The position numbers and the translations under genes were made by a program. From a bacterium (lineage in GTDB: Bacteria > Ratteibacteria > UBA8468 > B48-G9 > DSTR01): DNA of 41,768 nt. The DNA lies in assembly GCA_029551285.1 (NCBI GenBank), contig JAKPFT010000086.1:1-41768 (forward strand), read 5' to 3'. The notes beneath the pieces are model-generated. The model was not told where the DNA came from. It saw only the letters and a list, made by a program, of their open reading frames with translations, and did not search any database. This document shows, in pieces, positions 14,903 through 23,713 of this stretch (the stretch's first letter is position 1; each line of letters begins with the position of its first letter).

Positions 14903-16511
14903 AGCACTGAAGAAGGCGGTTGACCGTTTGCCAGCAGAGCTCCGGGAAGGTTTTTCCGGACAGGTTGCGGTGGTACCGAGTGCGAAGAAAGAGTTTGGAG
15001 ATTTTACCAGTAACCTTGCCCTGAAACTGGCCAGAAAGAACCATCCGGCTTCAGAAGTAGCCGGTTTTCTGAAACAGGCGCTGCTTGAAGAACACCTTGA
15101 TTTCCTGGACCGGGTGGAGGAAAAATCCGGTTTCCTGAACTTCTTTCTCAAAAAGCAAACCCGGGCCGAGCTTATCAGGACAATTCTGACCAGCCCGGAA
15201 ACTTTCGGGTCCTGTAGCCTGGGTGCGGGGAAAAAGGTATTACTTGAGTTCGTCAGCGCCAATCCTACCGGTCCGTTGACCATTGCCCACGGCCGCCAGG
15301 CTGCCTTCGGCGAGGCGCTGGCCAGGATTCTCACTTTTGCCGGTTATCAGGTAACCAGGGAGTACTATCATAACGATGCCGGTCGGCAAATCCGGCTGTT
15401 AGGCCAGTCTCTCAAGGCCAGGTACGAACAACTTCACGGCAAAGACACGCCGGTCCCGGAAGACGGCTACCACGGCCACTATCTGATTGACCTTGCCCGA
15501 AAAATTAAGTCTGTTCCTGAGGACCAGCCGGACTTTTTTGAAAAGTTTGCCGTGGAAGAGATTTCCCGAAGCATCAGGGAAGACCTGGCCAGGTTTGGTG
15601 TCACCTTTGATTCCTATATCAGCGAACAGACTTTCCACCAGCAGGGTGAAGTTCAAGCCACTTTAAGAGACCTGGAGAAAGCCGGCTGCCTTTACCAGGC
15701 TGAAGGCGCCACCTGGTTTCGTTCCACCTCCTTTGGAGACGACAAGGACCGGGTGCTGGTCAAGGGCGACGGCTCCCTCACCTATCTGGCGCCTGATATT
15801 GCCTACCACCGTTACAAAATCGTGCGCGGCTACGACCTGATCATAGATATCCTTGGCCCTGACCATCATGGTTATGTCCCCAGATTGAAAGCCGCGGTGG
15901 CTGCTCTGGGTTTTCCCCAGGAAAAAATCCACATTATTATTGTCCAGTTGACAACGCTTTTCCGCGGTCAGGAAAAGTTGCGGATGTCCACCCGGGCCGG
16001 CGAGTTTATCAGTCTTCGTCAGCTGATGGATGAGGTGGGCCCGGATGCGGCCAAGTTTTTCTTCATCTTCCGGCGGGCGGAGAGTCATCTTGACTTTGAC
16101 CTAAAACTGGCCAAGAAACAATCGCTGGAAAATCCGGTTTATTACCTCCAGTACGCCCATGTCCGGTTACTCCACCTGCAGCAGTTTGCTGCCCAGCAGG
16201 GATTTTCTCAGCAAGAGTGTCTTCAGGCTGACCTTTCTCTGCTGCAGGAAAAAGAGGAAGAGGCCCTGATTAAACAACTCGGTGATTTCCCCGGGGTAAT
16301 TGAACGGATCAGTCAGACGCTGGAGGTCCATCAGCTGGCCGAATACCTGCTTGCTCTGGCCCGTTTTTTTCACAGCTGGTACCAGCACCATCGCGTGGTG
16401 AACCAGCAGCGAGCGCTGACTCTGGCGCGTCTGGCTCTGGTGCAGGCGCTCCAGGTCGTTTTTTCACGAGCCATGCAGTTGCTCAACATTTCCGTACCGG
16501 ACAGGATGTGA
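14874..16511 (+). CDS. argS: Arginyl-tRNA synthetase
   Basis: A 545-residue class I synthetase that charges tRNA-Arg. Visible are the HIGH-type signature in SANPTGPLTIAHGRQAAFG (residues ~129-145), the anticodon-binding all-helical C-terminal domain (FFIFRRAESHLDFDLKLA, NPVYYLQYAHVRL, then the DALR-type helices), and EKLRMSTRAG (~357-366) in place of KMSKS, as in many ArgS proteins that have lost the canonical loop. The N-terminal Arg_S_N domain holds the FGDFTSNLAL motif. Length is normal. The ribosome site AAGGAAGG precedes ATG 14874 within the end of rbfA. Confidence 0.95.
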   Translation: MKEVRERLAEALKKAVDRLPAELREGFSGQVAVVPSAKKEFGDFTSNLALKLARKNHPASEVAGFLKQALLEEHLDFLDRVEEKSGFLNFFLKKQTRAELIRTILTSPETFGSCSLGAGKKVLLEFVSANPTGPLTIAHGRQAAFGEALARILTFAGYQVTREYYHNDAGRQIRLLGQSLKARYEQLHGKDTPVPEDGYHGHYLIDLARKIKSVPEDQPDFFEKFAVEEISRSIREDLARFGVTFDSYISEQTFHQQGEVQATLRDLEKAGCLYQAEGATWFRSTSFGDDKDRVLVKGDGSLTYLAPDIAYHRYKIVRGYDLIIDILGPDHHGYVPRLKAAVAALGFPQEKIHIIIVQLTTLFRGQEKLRMSTRAGEFISLRQLMDEVGPDAAKFFFIFRRAESHLDFDLKLAKKQSLENPVYYLQYAHVRLLHLQQFAAQQGFSQQECLQADLSLLQEKEEEALIKQLGDFPGVIERISQTLEVHQLAEYLLALARFFHSWYQHHRVVNQQRALTLARLALVQALQVVFSRAMQLLNISVPDRM

Positions 16512-16514
16512 ACC

Positions 16515-17399
16515 ATGCTTTTTTCGCAGAGGATGATTTTTCTGATAACCATCCTTATGGCCCCAGTCGGAAGGTTACTGCCTGCCGGAGAAGACCTTTC
16601 CGGCTCTTTTTCTCTTCAGTCCGGGCCTTATCTGGTGGAGATTTCCCGGAAGGATGCCTTTACCATGAAACGTTTTTCTTTTGATGGGGTCAACCTCGGT
16701 GTGGCCACCGGTTTCTACGGCACCATCTTTGCTCCAGGCCCGGGCAAGTATATTGGCGCCGGTCACACCGAAGGGGGAAAGGAAGAAGTCAAAACGCTGG
16801 AGTTGAAGGTTGACGGCCAACCTCTGGCCATAGAAGCTGAGAAAACTTTTACCGGACAGACCATAACCTTCCGCAAGGTTTCTCATCTGGCCAACCTGGA
16901 GTTGACCCAGTTACTGCGGCTGGCAGCCGACCGGCTCGTCCTGAGCAGAACCTATCGCGTCCTTAAAGAGCAGCCGGCCTACTCCCTTTACGTATTTCAA
17001 TTCTGCTGGTCCCCTGAGACCAGAGAGTGGCTGGCGCAACTGGGTGATGGCCGCATAAAAGAAGGCCAGTTTTTAGACGACGATGGCTGGCGGCTGAACG
17101 AAGACATAAAATGGACGGCAGTTTACTCTCCAGCCCACCAGAAGGGGGTGCTCCTTTACTACCCGGAAGTAATTCCGGGCCAGCAGCGAAAAAGTTGTTA
17201 CCGTGACAGAAAGGGTGTATATCACAAGTATTATCTGATGATGAAACTCCCTGCGTTGCTCTCCGAAGGCACACTTCTTGGACCATACACCGCGGTTCTT
17301 GTCGGATTCAAAGCCCCGGGACCCGACTGGAAAAAAGAGGCTGCCCGGCAGGCCGAGCTGCTTCAATTAAACTTTCGGGAAAAGCAAATTGAACATTGA
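16515..17399 (+). CDS. Secreted hypothetical protein, beta-rich
   Basis: A 294-residue protein with a signal peptide (MIFLITILMAPVGRLLPAG, cleavage probably near residue 24). The rest is rich in beta strands and alternates charged and aromatic residues (GFYGTIFAPGPGKYIGAGHTEGG; VFQFCWSPETREWLAQLGDG), which resembles galactose-mutarotase-like or other carbohydrate-binding sandwich folds, but I recognise no family motif. It starts three bases after argS and ends 57 bases before mscL, so it is probably in the rbfA-argS transcript. An exported protein in this position has no evident functional link to translation. Confidence 0.7.
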   Translation: MLFSQRMIFLITILMAPVGRLLPAGEDLSGSFSLQSGPYLVEISRKDAFTMKRFSFDGVNLGVATGFYGTIFAPGPGKYIGAGHTEGGKEEVKTLELKVDGQPLAIEAEKTFTGQTITFRKVSHLANLELTQLLRLAADRLVLSRTYRVLKEQPAYSLYVFQFCWSPETREWLAQLGDGRIKEGQFLDDDGWRLNEDIKWTAVYSPAHQKGVLLYYPEVIPGQQRKSCYRDRKGVYHKYYLMMKLPALLSEGTLLGPYTAVLVGFKAPGPDWKKEAARQAELLQLNFREKQIEH

Positions 17400-17456
17400 C
17401 GCTATGAGCCTTCTTTCATCTGGCTCAACTTTTCTTTTTTCCACCAGGAGGTAACG

Positions 17457-17942
17457 GTGCCTAAGAAGTTCAGCATGCTTCAGGAATTCAAAGAATTTGC
17501 GGTGCGGGGCAATGTGATTGATATGGCTGTGGGCATCATTATCGGTGCGGCCTTTGGCGCCATCGTTAACTCGCTGGTGGCTGACATTATCATGCCGCCG
17601 ATTGGCCTATTGCTGGGCAAGGTTGATTTTTCCAACCTTTTCGTCGTTCTTAAACCCGGGACGACACCCGGGCCCTACGCTTCAGTTGCTCAGGCGAAAG
17701 CGGCCGGGGCTGTGACCATCAATTACGGATTATTCCTGAACCAGGTCATCAGTTTCCTGATTGTCGCCTTTGCCGTATTCCTGCTGGTCAGAGCCATCAA
17801 CCGGCTCAAAAGGCAACAGCCGCCCGCGCCACCACCACCGGCCACTAAGAACTGCCCCTTCTGCTGCTCTGCCATCCCGCTGAAGGCTGTGCGCTGTCCT
17901 TACTGCACTTCCTCTCTGGAGGCCGAAGCCCGGACTTCATAG
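17457..17942 (+). CDS. mscL: Large-conductance mechanosensitive channel with C-terminal zinc ribbon
   Basis: A 161-residue protein whose first 115 residues are a clear Msc[41 protein letters not shown] forms the N-terminal helix and first membrane segment, and [21 protein letters not shown] the second. MscL opens under membrane tension to release solutes at osmotic downshock. After a proline-rich linker (QPPAPPPP) the protein ends in a short zinc-ribbon: Cys133-Cys136 and Cys147-Cys150 (CPFC ... CPYC), replacing the usual C-terminal helix bundle. The start is GTG 17457 with AGGAGG five bases upstream. It ends convergent with the ABC permease gene, 34 bases apart. Confidence 0.93.
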   Translation: MPKKFSMLQEFKEFAVRGNVIDMAVGIIIGAAFGAIVNSLVADIIMPPIGLLLGKVDFSNLFVVLKPGTTPGPYASVAQAKAAGAVTINYGLFLNQVISFLIVAFAVFLLVRAINRLKRQQPPAPPPPATKNCPFCCSAIPLKAVRCPYCTSSLEAEARTS

Positions 17943-17976
17943 TTCAGCCTGGCAGGAAGGTTTGAATTCTTTGCTC

Positions 17977-18714
17977 TTAAAGTATCCAGCGGCGCCGGAT
18001 ATTCCAGAGGCTGAGGAAAAATAGCAGCAGGCAAAAACCAACCAGCGCTGTCAGGTCCAGCCAGCCCGGAAAAAGTTGAATACCTTCAATCGCGCCGTGG
18101 AGCAGGTCCGCCCCATAGGTTGGAGGAAGAATGAAGGAAAGCGGCCATAAGAAAAAAGGCAGCCGACTGATGGGGAAAAATAAACCGCAGAGGAAAATCA
18201 TCGGAAACCGGAAAAAGTTGGAGAAAGCCTGAGCCTCAAAGACCTCGCTGACCGACACTGCTATCAGTAATCCCAGAAAAGTGGAGGAGACTGCCAGCAG
18301 AAAGACCGCAACCCCAAACTGTCCCCAGCCGACTTTGGACAAATCAGTGAGAAAACAGGCCAGGAGCACCGGCACCAGCGCATTGGCCAGACCAAAAAGA
18401 ATTCCGCCACTGGTCTTGGCCAGGACCAGCCAGTTCAGGGGCAGGGGACTGAGAAGGAGCCTCTCAAAAGTTCTGTTTTTCTTCTCAAAGGTGATGGTTA
18501 CCGCCAGTAAAGAGGTGGTCCCGAAAAGCACCGAGACGCAAACCAAACCAGTCAAAATGCTGAGAATGTCACGCGCATTTGCTTGAGACCGGAGGAAAAA
18601 CATACCTGTCCAGGCCAGGGGAAAGAGCAACCCCCAGGAGACATTGGGGGGTTTCAGATAGTAGGTGCGGACATCCTTCATTAGAATATTCCAGAAAGCA
18701 ATCCACCTTTTCAT
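17977..18714 (-). CDS. ABC-2 type transporter permease
   Basis: A 245-residue integral membrane protein with about six hydrophobic segments, for example LLFPLAWTGMFFL, ILTGLVCVSVLFGTTSLLAVTITFE and LTALVGFCLLLFFLSLW. FEKKNRTFERLLLSPLPL is the conserved ABC-2 cytoplasmic loop that contacts the ATPase. It starts by overlapping the stop of the ATPase gene at 18711-18714, so the two subunits are made together. Pairs of this type export drugs, lipids or polysaccharide precursors; the substrate is not visible. Confidence 0.88.
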   Translation of the reverse strand: MKRWIAFWNILMKDVRTYYLKPPNVSWGLLFPLAWTGMFFLRSQANARDILSILTGLVCVSVLFGTTSLLAVTITFEKKNRTFERLLLSPLPLNWLVLAKTSGGILFGLANALVPVLLACFLTDLSKVGWGQFGVAVFLLAVSSTFLGLLIAVSVSEVFEAQAFSNFFRFPMIFLCGLFFPISRLPFFLWPLSFILPPTYGADLLHGAIEGIQLFPGWLDLTALVGFCLLLFFLSLWNIRRRWIL

Positions 18715-19706
18715 GGCAGGCCCTTAGCCTTCTCCTGCTTGATGGCCGCGGCTTCAATCCCGGTTATTTCCACAAAAACATCTTCCAGACTGGCCTGTTT
18801 TCTTTTGACTTCAAGAACTTCCACTCCCTCAGTCTCCAGAAACTGAACCAACGCTGGTACCTTCAACCGGGGACTAACTTCAACCTGAAACCTGCCCGGG
18901 CCAGCTACCAGCAAAGAAACTTCAGGATAGACCCGGGAAAAGACTTCCTGGAAATGCGGGGGCAGCGGTCCGCAAAGGACTTCCAGAAACTGTTTGCCCT
19001 GGACAGGTTCCAGCAGATGGCTTACCGTATCTATCCGCCCCAGACGGCCGGAGACAATGAAAGCCAGCCTTTGACATAATCTCTCGGCTTCTTCCAGATA
19101 GTGGGTTGTCAGAAAGATAGTCGTCCCTGCCTGGTGCAACTGAGTAATCAGCCGCCGGACACTTCTGGCAGCAGCAACATCCAGGCCGGTGGTAGGCTCA
19201 TCCAGAAACAGCAGTCCGGGACGGTGAACCAGAGCCGCGGCAATCGCCAGACGGCGTTTCAGACCCCGGGAATAATTAGCAAACTTTTCTCTGGCGACTT
19301 CCGTCAGGTTTACCGTGTTTAGAAGTTCCCGGGCACGCTCCTGCCGCTCTTTTTTCCGAATGCCGTACAGCGAAGCCCAGAAACACAGATTCTCATAACC
19401 GGAAAGTTCCGGGTAAAGATTATTTTCGTCTGGCACCACGCCGAGCAAATGCTGTACAGCCCGGGGATGCTTGAGCAGATTAATTCCGCAGACAAAAAGC
19501 TCGGTGGATTCTTCAGGCCTCTCCGCGGGTACCGGGTCAGGCCTGGCCAGTCCGGTCAGCAGATTAATCGTGGTTGTCTTGCCGGCACCGTTAGGACCCA
19601 GGAAACCGAAGATTTCACCGGCATGAACTGTAAAACTGATACCTTTTACGGCCGCCGTCTCACCGTAATGTTTCCACAGATTCCTGACAACAATCACCCG
19701 GTCCAC
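18711..19706 (-). CDS. ABC transporter ATP-binding protein
   Basis: A 331-residue CcmA/DrrA-type ATPase. Walker A is GPNGAGKTTT, the signature is YSRGLKRRLAIAAAL (a variant of LSGG), Walker B is LLFLDEPTTGLD and the switch histidine is in LTTHYLEEAE. The C-terminal ~110 residues form the extra DUF4162-like domain often seen in ABC-2 exporters and end in ASLEDVFVEITG. The start is GTG 19706 without a strong ribosome site, 33 bases after the amidohydrolase stop, so it probably belongs to the same transcript. Its partner permease overlaps its stop. Confidence 0.9.
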   Translation of the reverse strand: MDRVIVVRNLWKHYGETAAVKGISFTVHAGEIFGFLGPNGAGKTTTINLLTGLARPDPVPAERPEESTELFVCGINLLKHPRAVQHLLGVVPDENNLYPELSGYENLCFWASLYGIRKKERQERARELLNTVNLTEVAREKFANYSRGLKRRLAIAAALVHRPGLLFLDEPTTGLDVAAARSVRRLITQLHQAGTTIFLTTHYLEEAERLCQRLAFIVSGRLGRIDTVSHLLEPVQGKQFLEVLCGPLPPHFQEVFSRVYPEVSLLVAGPGRFQVEVSPRLKVPALVQFLETEGVEVLEVKRKQASLEDVFVEITGIEAAAIKQEKAKGLP

Positions 19707-19739
19707 ACCTGACTCTTTTATTCTGCCGCCTGGCAGTCT

Positions 19740-20567
19740 TCACCCGGAAAAAAATCTGTCAAAATTGCCAGTGAAATAGAGTTTCTGACCCTCTTCAGGA
19801 AAACCGACTTTCGTGCACAGTTCCTTCTCTCTCGCGGAAAACTCCTGCCAGTGACTGACCAGCCTGGCATAGCCGGTTTCTGCCTCTTCCCCGCTGAGCA
19901 AACAGTCTGTTCCAAAAACCAGTCCGTCAGTGGCTCCGAAAGCGACTAACTTGCTGAAAACATCCTCTCGCCAGGCCGGTGGAGTACCCGGGGTAGCATC
20001 CAGAAAAAGATGGCTGCCGATTTCACCTTTTCGGGAAAGGGCGCGCCACTGTCCGTAAAGTGCCAGGCATTCATCCGTCCAGGGCCAGCCGATGTGGGCC
20101 AGGGCGAAACGGAAACCCTCTATTTTCAGACAGTCCTCGTAGAAAACCGGCCGGCAGCACTTGGAAGAGAGAGAGGAAAAGTAGAGGATACCGGAGTGGA
20201 AAATACAGGGAACTTTCAGTTCTGCCATGGTCCGGCAGTAAGACAGAATTCTTTCCTCGTAAGGAAACCATCCGGTGGGAATCATTTTGAAACCCCGGAA
20301 CCGGCGCCGTTCAATCAATTCTGCCAGAAACTCTAATTTTGTCCCGTGGGCCGGCTCAATCCAGGCCAGACCATAGAGCCGTTCTGGCGCCACCGTGATA
20401 ATTTTCTCCACCTGCCTGATATTTTCTTCCTGCTCTTCCAGGCTGGTCCCATACCAGGAAAGAATCGCCACTTTCTCCACCCCGGCTTTATCCATGGCCA
20501 GCAGTAGTTGCCGGCTATCCACTTCCTTGTTGGTGGGCCAGTGATGAACATGAATGTCGCTGAGCAT
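19740..20567 (-). CDS. Amidohydrolase-family (amidohydrolase 2) protein
   Basis: A 275-residue TIM-barrel metal-dependent hydrolase. DIHVHHWP gives the HxH metal ligands near the N-terminus, IFHSGI and LAHIGWPW the further histidines and FGTDCLL the late aspartate, the full set for the amidohydrolase-2/ACMS-decarboxylase-like branch. These enzymes hydrolyse or decarboxylate small organic acids and lactones. The gene follows the Gfo/Idh oxidoreductase by 16 bases and has GGAAGGGAG upstream of ATG 20567. A lactone or keto-acid formed by that oxidoreductase would be a reasonable substrate, which is inference. Confidence 0.8.
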   Translation of the reverse strand: MLSDIHVHHWPTNKEVDSRQLLLAMDKAGVEKVAILSWYGTSLEEQEENIRQVEKIITVAPERLYGLAWIEPAHGTKLEFLAELIERRRFRGFKMIPTGWFPYEERILSYCRTMAELKVPCIFHSGILYFSSLSSKCCRPVFYEDCLKIEGFRFALAHIGWPWTDECLALYGQWRALSRKGEIGSHLFLDATPGTPPAWREDVFSKLVAFGATDGLVFGTDCLLSGEEAETGYARLVSHWQEFSAREKELCTKVGFPEEGQKLYFTGNFDRFFSG

Positions 20568-20583
20568 GCTCCCTTCCTGCCGG

Positions 20584-21732
20584 TCAGGCCTGTTTAAACT
20601 TCGGGTCGGTCTCCCGCACCACCTTTACCGTTTCTTTAGGTTTAGAACTCTTTTTCAGTTCCTCCATCAACCGGTCATACCGGCGCCGGCTCACCGGCAA
20701 CTTCACCGGCTTTCCGGTGTGGCCGGAAAGAATCATCGCGTTGATAAATTCCACGGAGTTACGCCCTTCCACACCTGGAGAGAGAAGCGGCTCGCCGTAA
20801 AGTATGGCCCGGGCAAAATTCTGAATAATGGCGCCATGACCGCTGGGCAATCCCTCTGGTAACTGAATCGGTTCCTCCTTCACCTCCAGACTGGCCCACA
20901 TCCCGGATGCGGCAAAAGTGAATTCCGGGACAGAAGGTGTGCAGGTATAAAGTTTAAGTTCATTGCCCCGGATAATCAGTTTCCCTTTGTCTCCTGCAAA
21001 TTCCATGTGGTAAGGACCGATGGCTTCACAGGTGGTCACATAATAGTATCCCCAGGCGCCGTTAGGATACTCCAGGAGTGCACAGGCTTCATCCTCAACT
21101 TCAATGCGGTGCAACCTGGTTCTGGTCCTGGCCTGCACCAATGAGGGCAGTCCGCCCAACAGAGTGAAAAGATCAATCCCGTGGGGCGCCTGATTGATGA
21201 GCACTCCTCCACCTTCGCCCACCCAGGTAGCCCGCCAGGTACCGCTATCGTAATAAGCCTGGGTTCGGTACCACGGCTCCACGCACATGGTTCTGCGGAT
21301 TTCTCCAATCTGGCCCTGCTGGATGATTTCCAGAGCCTTACGAATCATCGGCTCCGTCCGGCGCTGGTACATGACGGCGAAGACTTTCTTGCTTTTCCTG
21401 GCTGCTTTGACCATCCGGTCGGCATCACTGACCGTGACCGCAATCGGTTTCTCAGAAAGAACATGCAAGCCCTTGCTGAAGGCGTAGATGGCAATCTCCG
21501 GATGAAGCCAGTGGTGGGTAGCGACAATCACTGCATCAGCCAGACCGCTATCTATCAGCGCGTGGTAATCGGTGAAGAAAGGCACATTCAGTTCCTGGCC
21601 TTTCTTTTCCGCAACAGCCGGGTCCACATCGCAGACACAGGCCAGTGCGGTTTCCTCTATTTCCTGGACTTGCTTGCAGTGGGCTGAACCCATCCCGCCC
21701 ACACCAATAACTCCAATTCTGACTTTTTCCAT
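20584..21732 (-). CDS. Gfo/Idh/MocA-family NAD(P)-dependent oxidoreductase
   Basis: A 382-residue protein with a canonical Rossmann motif (IGVIGVGGMGSAHCKQV), EKPIAVTVSDADRMV and the substrate-site block GGGVLINQAPHGIDLFTLLGG, which holds the family's conserved aspartate and histidine. It resembles myo-inositol or sugar dehydrogenases of the family. It is transcribed before the amidohydrolase and after a sugar isomerase/epimerase on the same strand. The start follows GGAGAGGAG. It is unrelated in detail to the other member at 10215-11294. Confidence 0.9.
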   Translation of the reverse strand: MEKVRIGVIGVGGMGSAHCKQVQEIEETALACVCDVDPAVAEKKGQELNVPFFTDYHALIDSGLADAVIVATHHWLHPEIAIYAFSKGLHVLSEKPIAVTVSDADRMVKAARKSKKVFAVMYQRRTEPMIRKALEIIQQGQIGEIRRTMCVEPWYRTQAYYDSGTWRATWVGEGGGVLINQAPHGIDLFTLLGGLPSLVQARTRTRLHRIEVEDEACALLEYPNGAWGYYYVTTCEAIGPYHMEFAGDKGKLIIRGNELKLYTCTPSVPEFTFAASGMWASLEVKEEPIQLPEGLPSGHGAIIQNFARAILYGEPLLSPGVEGRNSVEFINAMILSGHTGKPVKLPVSRRRYDRLMEELKKSSKPKETVKVVRETDPKFKQA

Positions 21733-21845
21733 CTCCTCTCCTCCTCAGGTTAGTGCCAATATCATACCACAACTTCCACAGGAAGGGGTGTTCCCTGTCA
21801 CATAGCAGCGGTGTTGATCCCGTGTGAAGAGATATTCATCTGGAA

Positions 21846-22649
21846 TTACCAGTTGAGTTCAGTTTCCAGCCGTTTCAGGTAGTGGTAGCAGAAAGGAATG
21901 CCTGTTCTCGGATTTTCCGCCACTTCGTATTCCAGGGAAAGGTATCCGGAATAGCCGGCCTCTTTCAGCGCCATCAGGCACCCCTTCACATCCACCTCAC
22001 CCTGTCCCAGAAGGCAGCCCGCCACTTTCTCGCCCTGTCTCTTAGCATCCTTGACATGAACCATCACCGCATAGGCGGCTGTCTGCCTGGTAGCCTGAAC
22101 CGGGTCATCCCGGTCAAAAAGAAAGTTGGCAATGTCCACATTCAACCTGAAATATGGCGAGTTTACCCGGTTAAGGTAATAGAGAAGATGCTCGGCCGTA
22201 GCCGCCAGCCCATGATGGTCTTCCAGCGCCAGAACCACTTTTTTCTTTTCTGCCTCCTCGGTCAGTCGCAGAAAACAATCCGCAATCAGAGGGGCTCCTT
22301 CCTGGAAGGAAAGGCCTTCCCGGCCACCAGCAAAAATTCGCAAACTCGGCGCGGCCATCATCCGCGCATCTTCTATGGCTTCCTTCACCAGATTGATTTG
22401 TTCCTGCAGTTGCGGGGTGCCGACCACCGCCCCAAAGTTGCTCCGGGTGATGGCCCCGGAAACAACCAGCCCGTACTTTTCCAGCCAGCCAGAAAGTTTG
22501 GCCATCTCTTTTTTCTTGTCCTGCCAGAAATAACCTAAATCCACACCGGTAAAACCCACACTGGAAGCAAACTCCAAGAATTTCTCCACTGTCATGCCTT
22601 CCTGCTCCACCAGTTGGGCCACACTGTAAATGGTCAGACTTAGTTTCAC
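21846..22649 (-). CDS. Sugar phosphate isomerase/epimerase (xylose isomerase-like TIM barrel)
   Basis: A 267-residue AP_endonuc_2/xylose-isomerase-like TIM barrel. The metal-binding and catalytic positions are recognisable: VLALEDHHG (Glu), FRLNVDIANFLF (Asp), VHVKDAKRQG (His/Asp) and LSLEYEVAENP (Glu). Such proteins interconvert keto- and aldo-sugars or inosose derivatives. The start is GTG 22649, with GGGAGGAAAA directly before it. It is followed by the Gfo/Idh oxidoreductase after 113 bases. Together the two resemble inositol/sugar degradation modules. Confidence 0.87.
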   Translation of the reverse strand: MKLSLTIYSVAQLVEQEGMTVEKFLEFASSVGFTGVDLGYFWQDKKKEMAKLSGWLEKYGLVVSGAITRSNFGAVVGTPQLQEQINLVKEAIEDARMMAAPSLRIFAGGREGLSFQEGAPLIADCFLRLTEEAEKKKVVLALEDHHGLAATAEHLLYYLNRVNSPYFRLNVDIANFLFDRDDPVQATRQTAAYAVMVHVKDAKRQGEKVAGCLLGQGEVDVKGCLMALKEAGYSGYLSLEYEVAENPRTGIPFCYHYLKRLETELNW

Positions 22650-22752
22650 TTTTCCTCCCGGTCAGTTTTTCAGCGAACAAAACTATACCACATACGGGTC
22701 ACTACCGTATTGTTTCCCATCTCTTGACAGCTGATAGTTGCTGCGGTAATAC

Positions 22753-22845
22753 AAGGGTAGGAGAGATGACAGGAGAAGTGGGTAGTTCGCAGCAGGCAGT
22801 AAGCAGTGCGAGGTAGCCGCAGTACCTGCCATCTCTCCTTCCCTT
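22753..22845. repeat. 93-bp imperfect palindrome (long hairpin)
   Basis: AAGGGTAGGAGAGATG (22753-22768) and its complement CATCTCTCCTTCCCTT (22830-22845) match at 15 of 16 positions and enclose a further GCAGG/CCTGC stem with an internal AGTAAGCAGT. It ends one base from the stop codon of the DUF1810 gene. There is no proper T tract on the minus strand, so it is more like a short mobile palindrome (REP/MITE-like) than a classical terminator. Confidence 0.6.
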
Positions 22846-22846
22846 T

Positions 22847-23314
22847 TCACTCCGTTCCGCTAAGTTGGCCGGTTCTCTTCAAAATCTCCAGCGTTAGCGG
22901 GTCCCTTTCTCCCCGGTAGTACTTTCTTAGAGCCTGTTCAAAGACAGACCCGGGGCCAGCCGCAAGCGCAAAAAGGGTCAGGCAGGACCTTAGTTTCAGG
23001 TCGTCTAAATCTCCGAAAATTTCCCCGGCGGTCACACCCTTCAGGTTTAACAGGGCCTGGACACACTCCAGCAGTCTTTTACCCAGCACCGGATGGGCTA
23101 AATACTGCCTGGCTTCCGCCAGACTGCTGATGGCATAGTACCGAGAAGTAGCACTGTGGCCTAACCCTTTAATCTGCGGGAAGATAAACCACATCCAGTG
23201 GCTGCGTTTGCGTCCGCTTTTAATCTCTGTCAGGGCTCTTTCGTAAACGCCTTCCTGCGCTTTAATGAACCGGTCCAGAGGAAAATCGCTCTGGCCTTTC
23301 TCCGTCCCTTCCAT
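22847..23314 (-). CDS. DUF1810 family protein
   Basis: A 155-residue soluble protein with the DUF1810 hallmarks: LDRFIKAQEGVYERALTEIKSGRKRSHWMWFIFPQIKGLGHSATSRYYAI, then the conserved HPVLGKRLLEC and the late DDLKLRSCLTLFALA. It contains KxxHWMWFIFPQ, the most conserved part of the family. The function is not established; members occur in scattered bacteria as single genes. It starts eight bases after nothing else in frame and is followed on the same strand by the hairpin at 22753-22845; DUF2905 lies just upstream with a seven-base gap. Confidence 0.85.
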   Translation of the reverse strand: MEGTEKGQSDFPLDRFIKAQEGVYERALTEIKSGRKRSHWMWFIFPQIKGLGHSATSRYYAISSLAEARQYLAHPVLGKRLLECVQALLNLKGVTAGEIFGDLDDLKLRSCLTLFALAAGPGSVFEQALRKYYRGERDPLTLEILKRTGQLSGTE

Positions 23315-23321
23315 AATCAGG

Positions 23322-23531
23322 TTATCTCTTCAACAGGTTGAGCAGAAGTGTCAGCAAAAGGCTGAGTAAAATCATGGAGGTCAAGGGGATGTAAACCCTG
23401 ACCCGTTCGTTCTCAATCCTGATGTCCCCGGGCAGTTTTCCGAACCAGGTGACCAGCCAGGGAGTTAGATTAAAAATAATACCCAGAACAATCAGCACAA
23501 CGCCTACCGTAATTAACCAGCGACCTAACAT
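23322..23531 (-). CDS. DUF2905 small membrane protein
   Basis: A 69-residue protein with two membrane helices (LITVGVVLIVLGIIFNL and PLTSMILLSLLLTLLLNLL) joined by a loop containing WFGKLPGDIRIENERVRVYIPL. GKLPGDI and the following basic-aromatic stretch define DUF2905, whose function is unknown. The small size and position seven bases before DUF1810 suggest co-transcription. The 182 bases upstream to the sialidase-like gene contain nothing I recognise. Confidence 0.85.
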   Translation of the reverse strand: MLGRWLITVGVVLIVLGIIFNLTPWLVTWFGKLPGDIRIENERVRVYIPLTSMILLSLLLTLLLNLLKR

Positions 23532-23713
23532 TTTCTACCATCCCGGAAAAGTCCTGCCCCATATTTTTATGTTTCACTGAAGCATTAGGCGCGTACAACG
23601 CAGCCCGTGAGCGATGATAGTTCCCTGTTTCTACCAGGGCCGGTCTGCTTGCCTGAGTGAAGAACAAAGACCAGCGACCTTGCCGGCCAAACACCCTTCT
23701 GACCATGGGCTGG

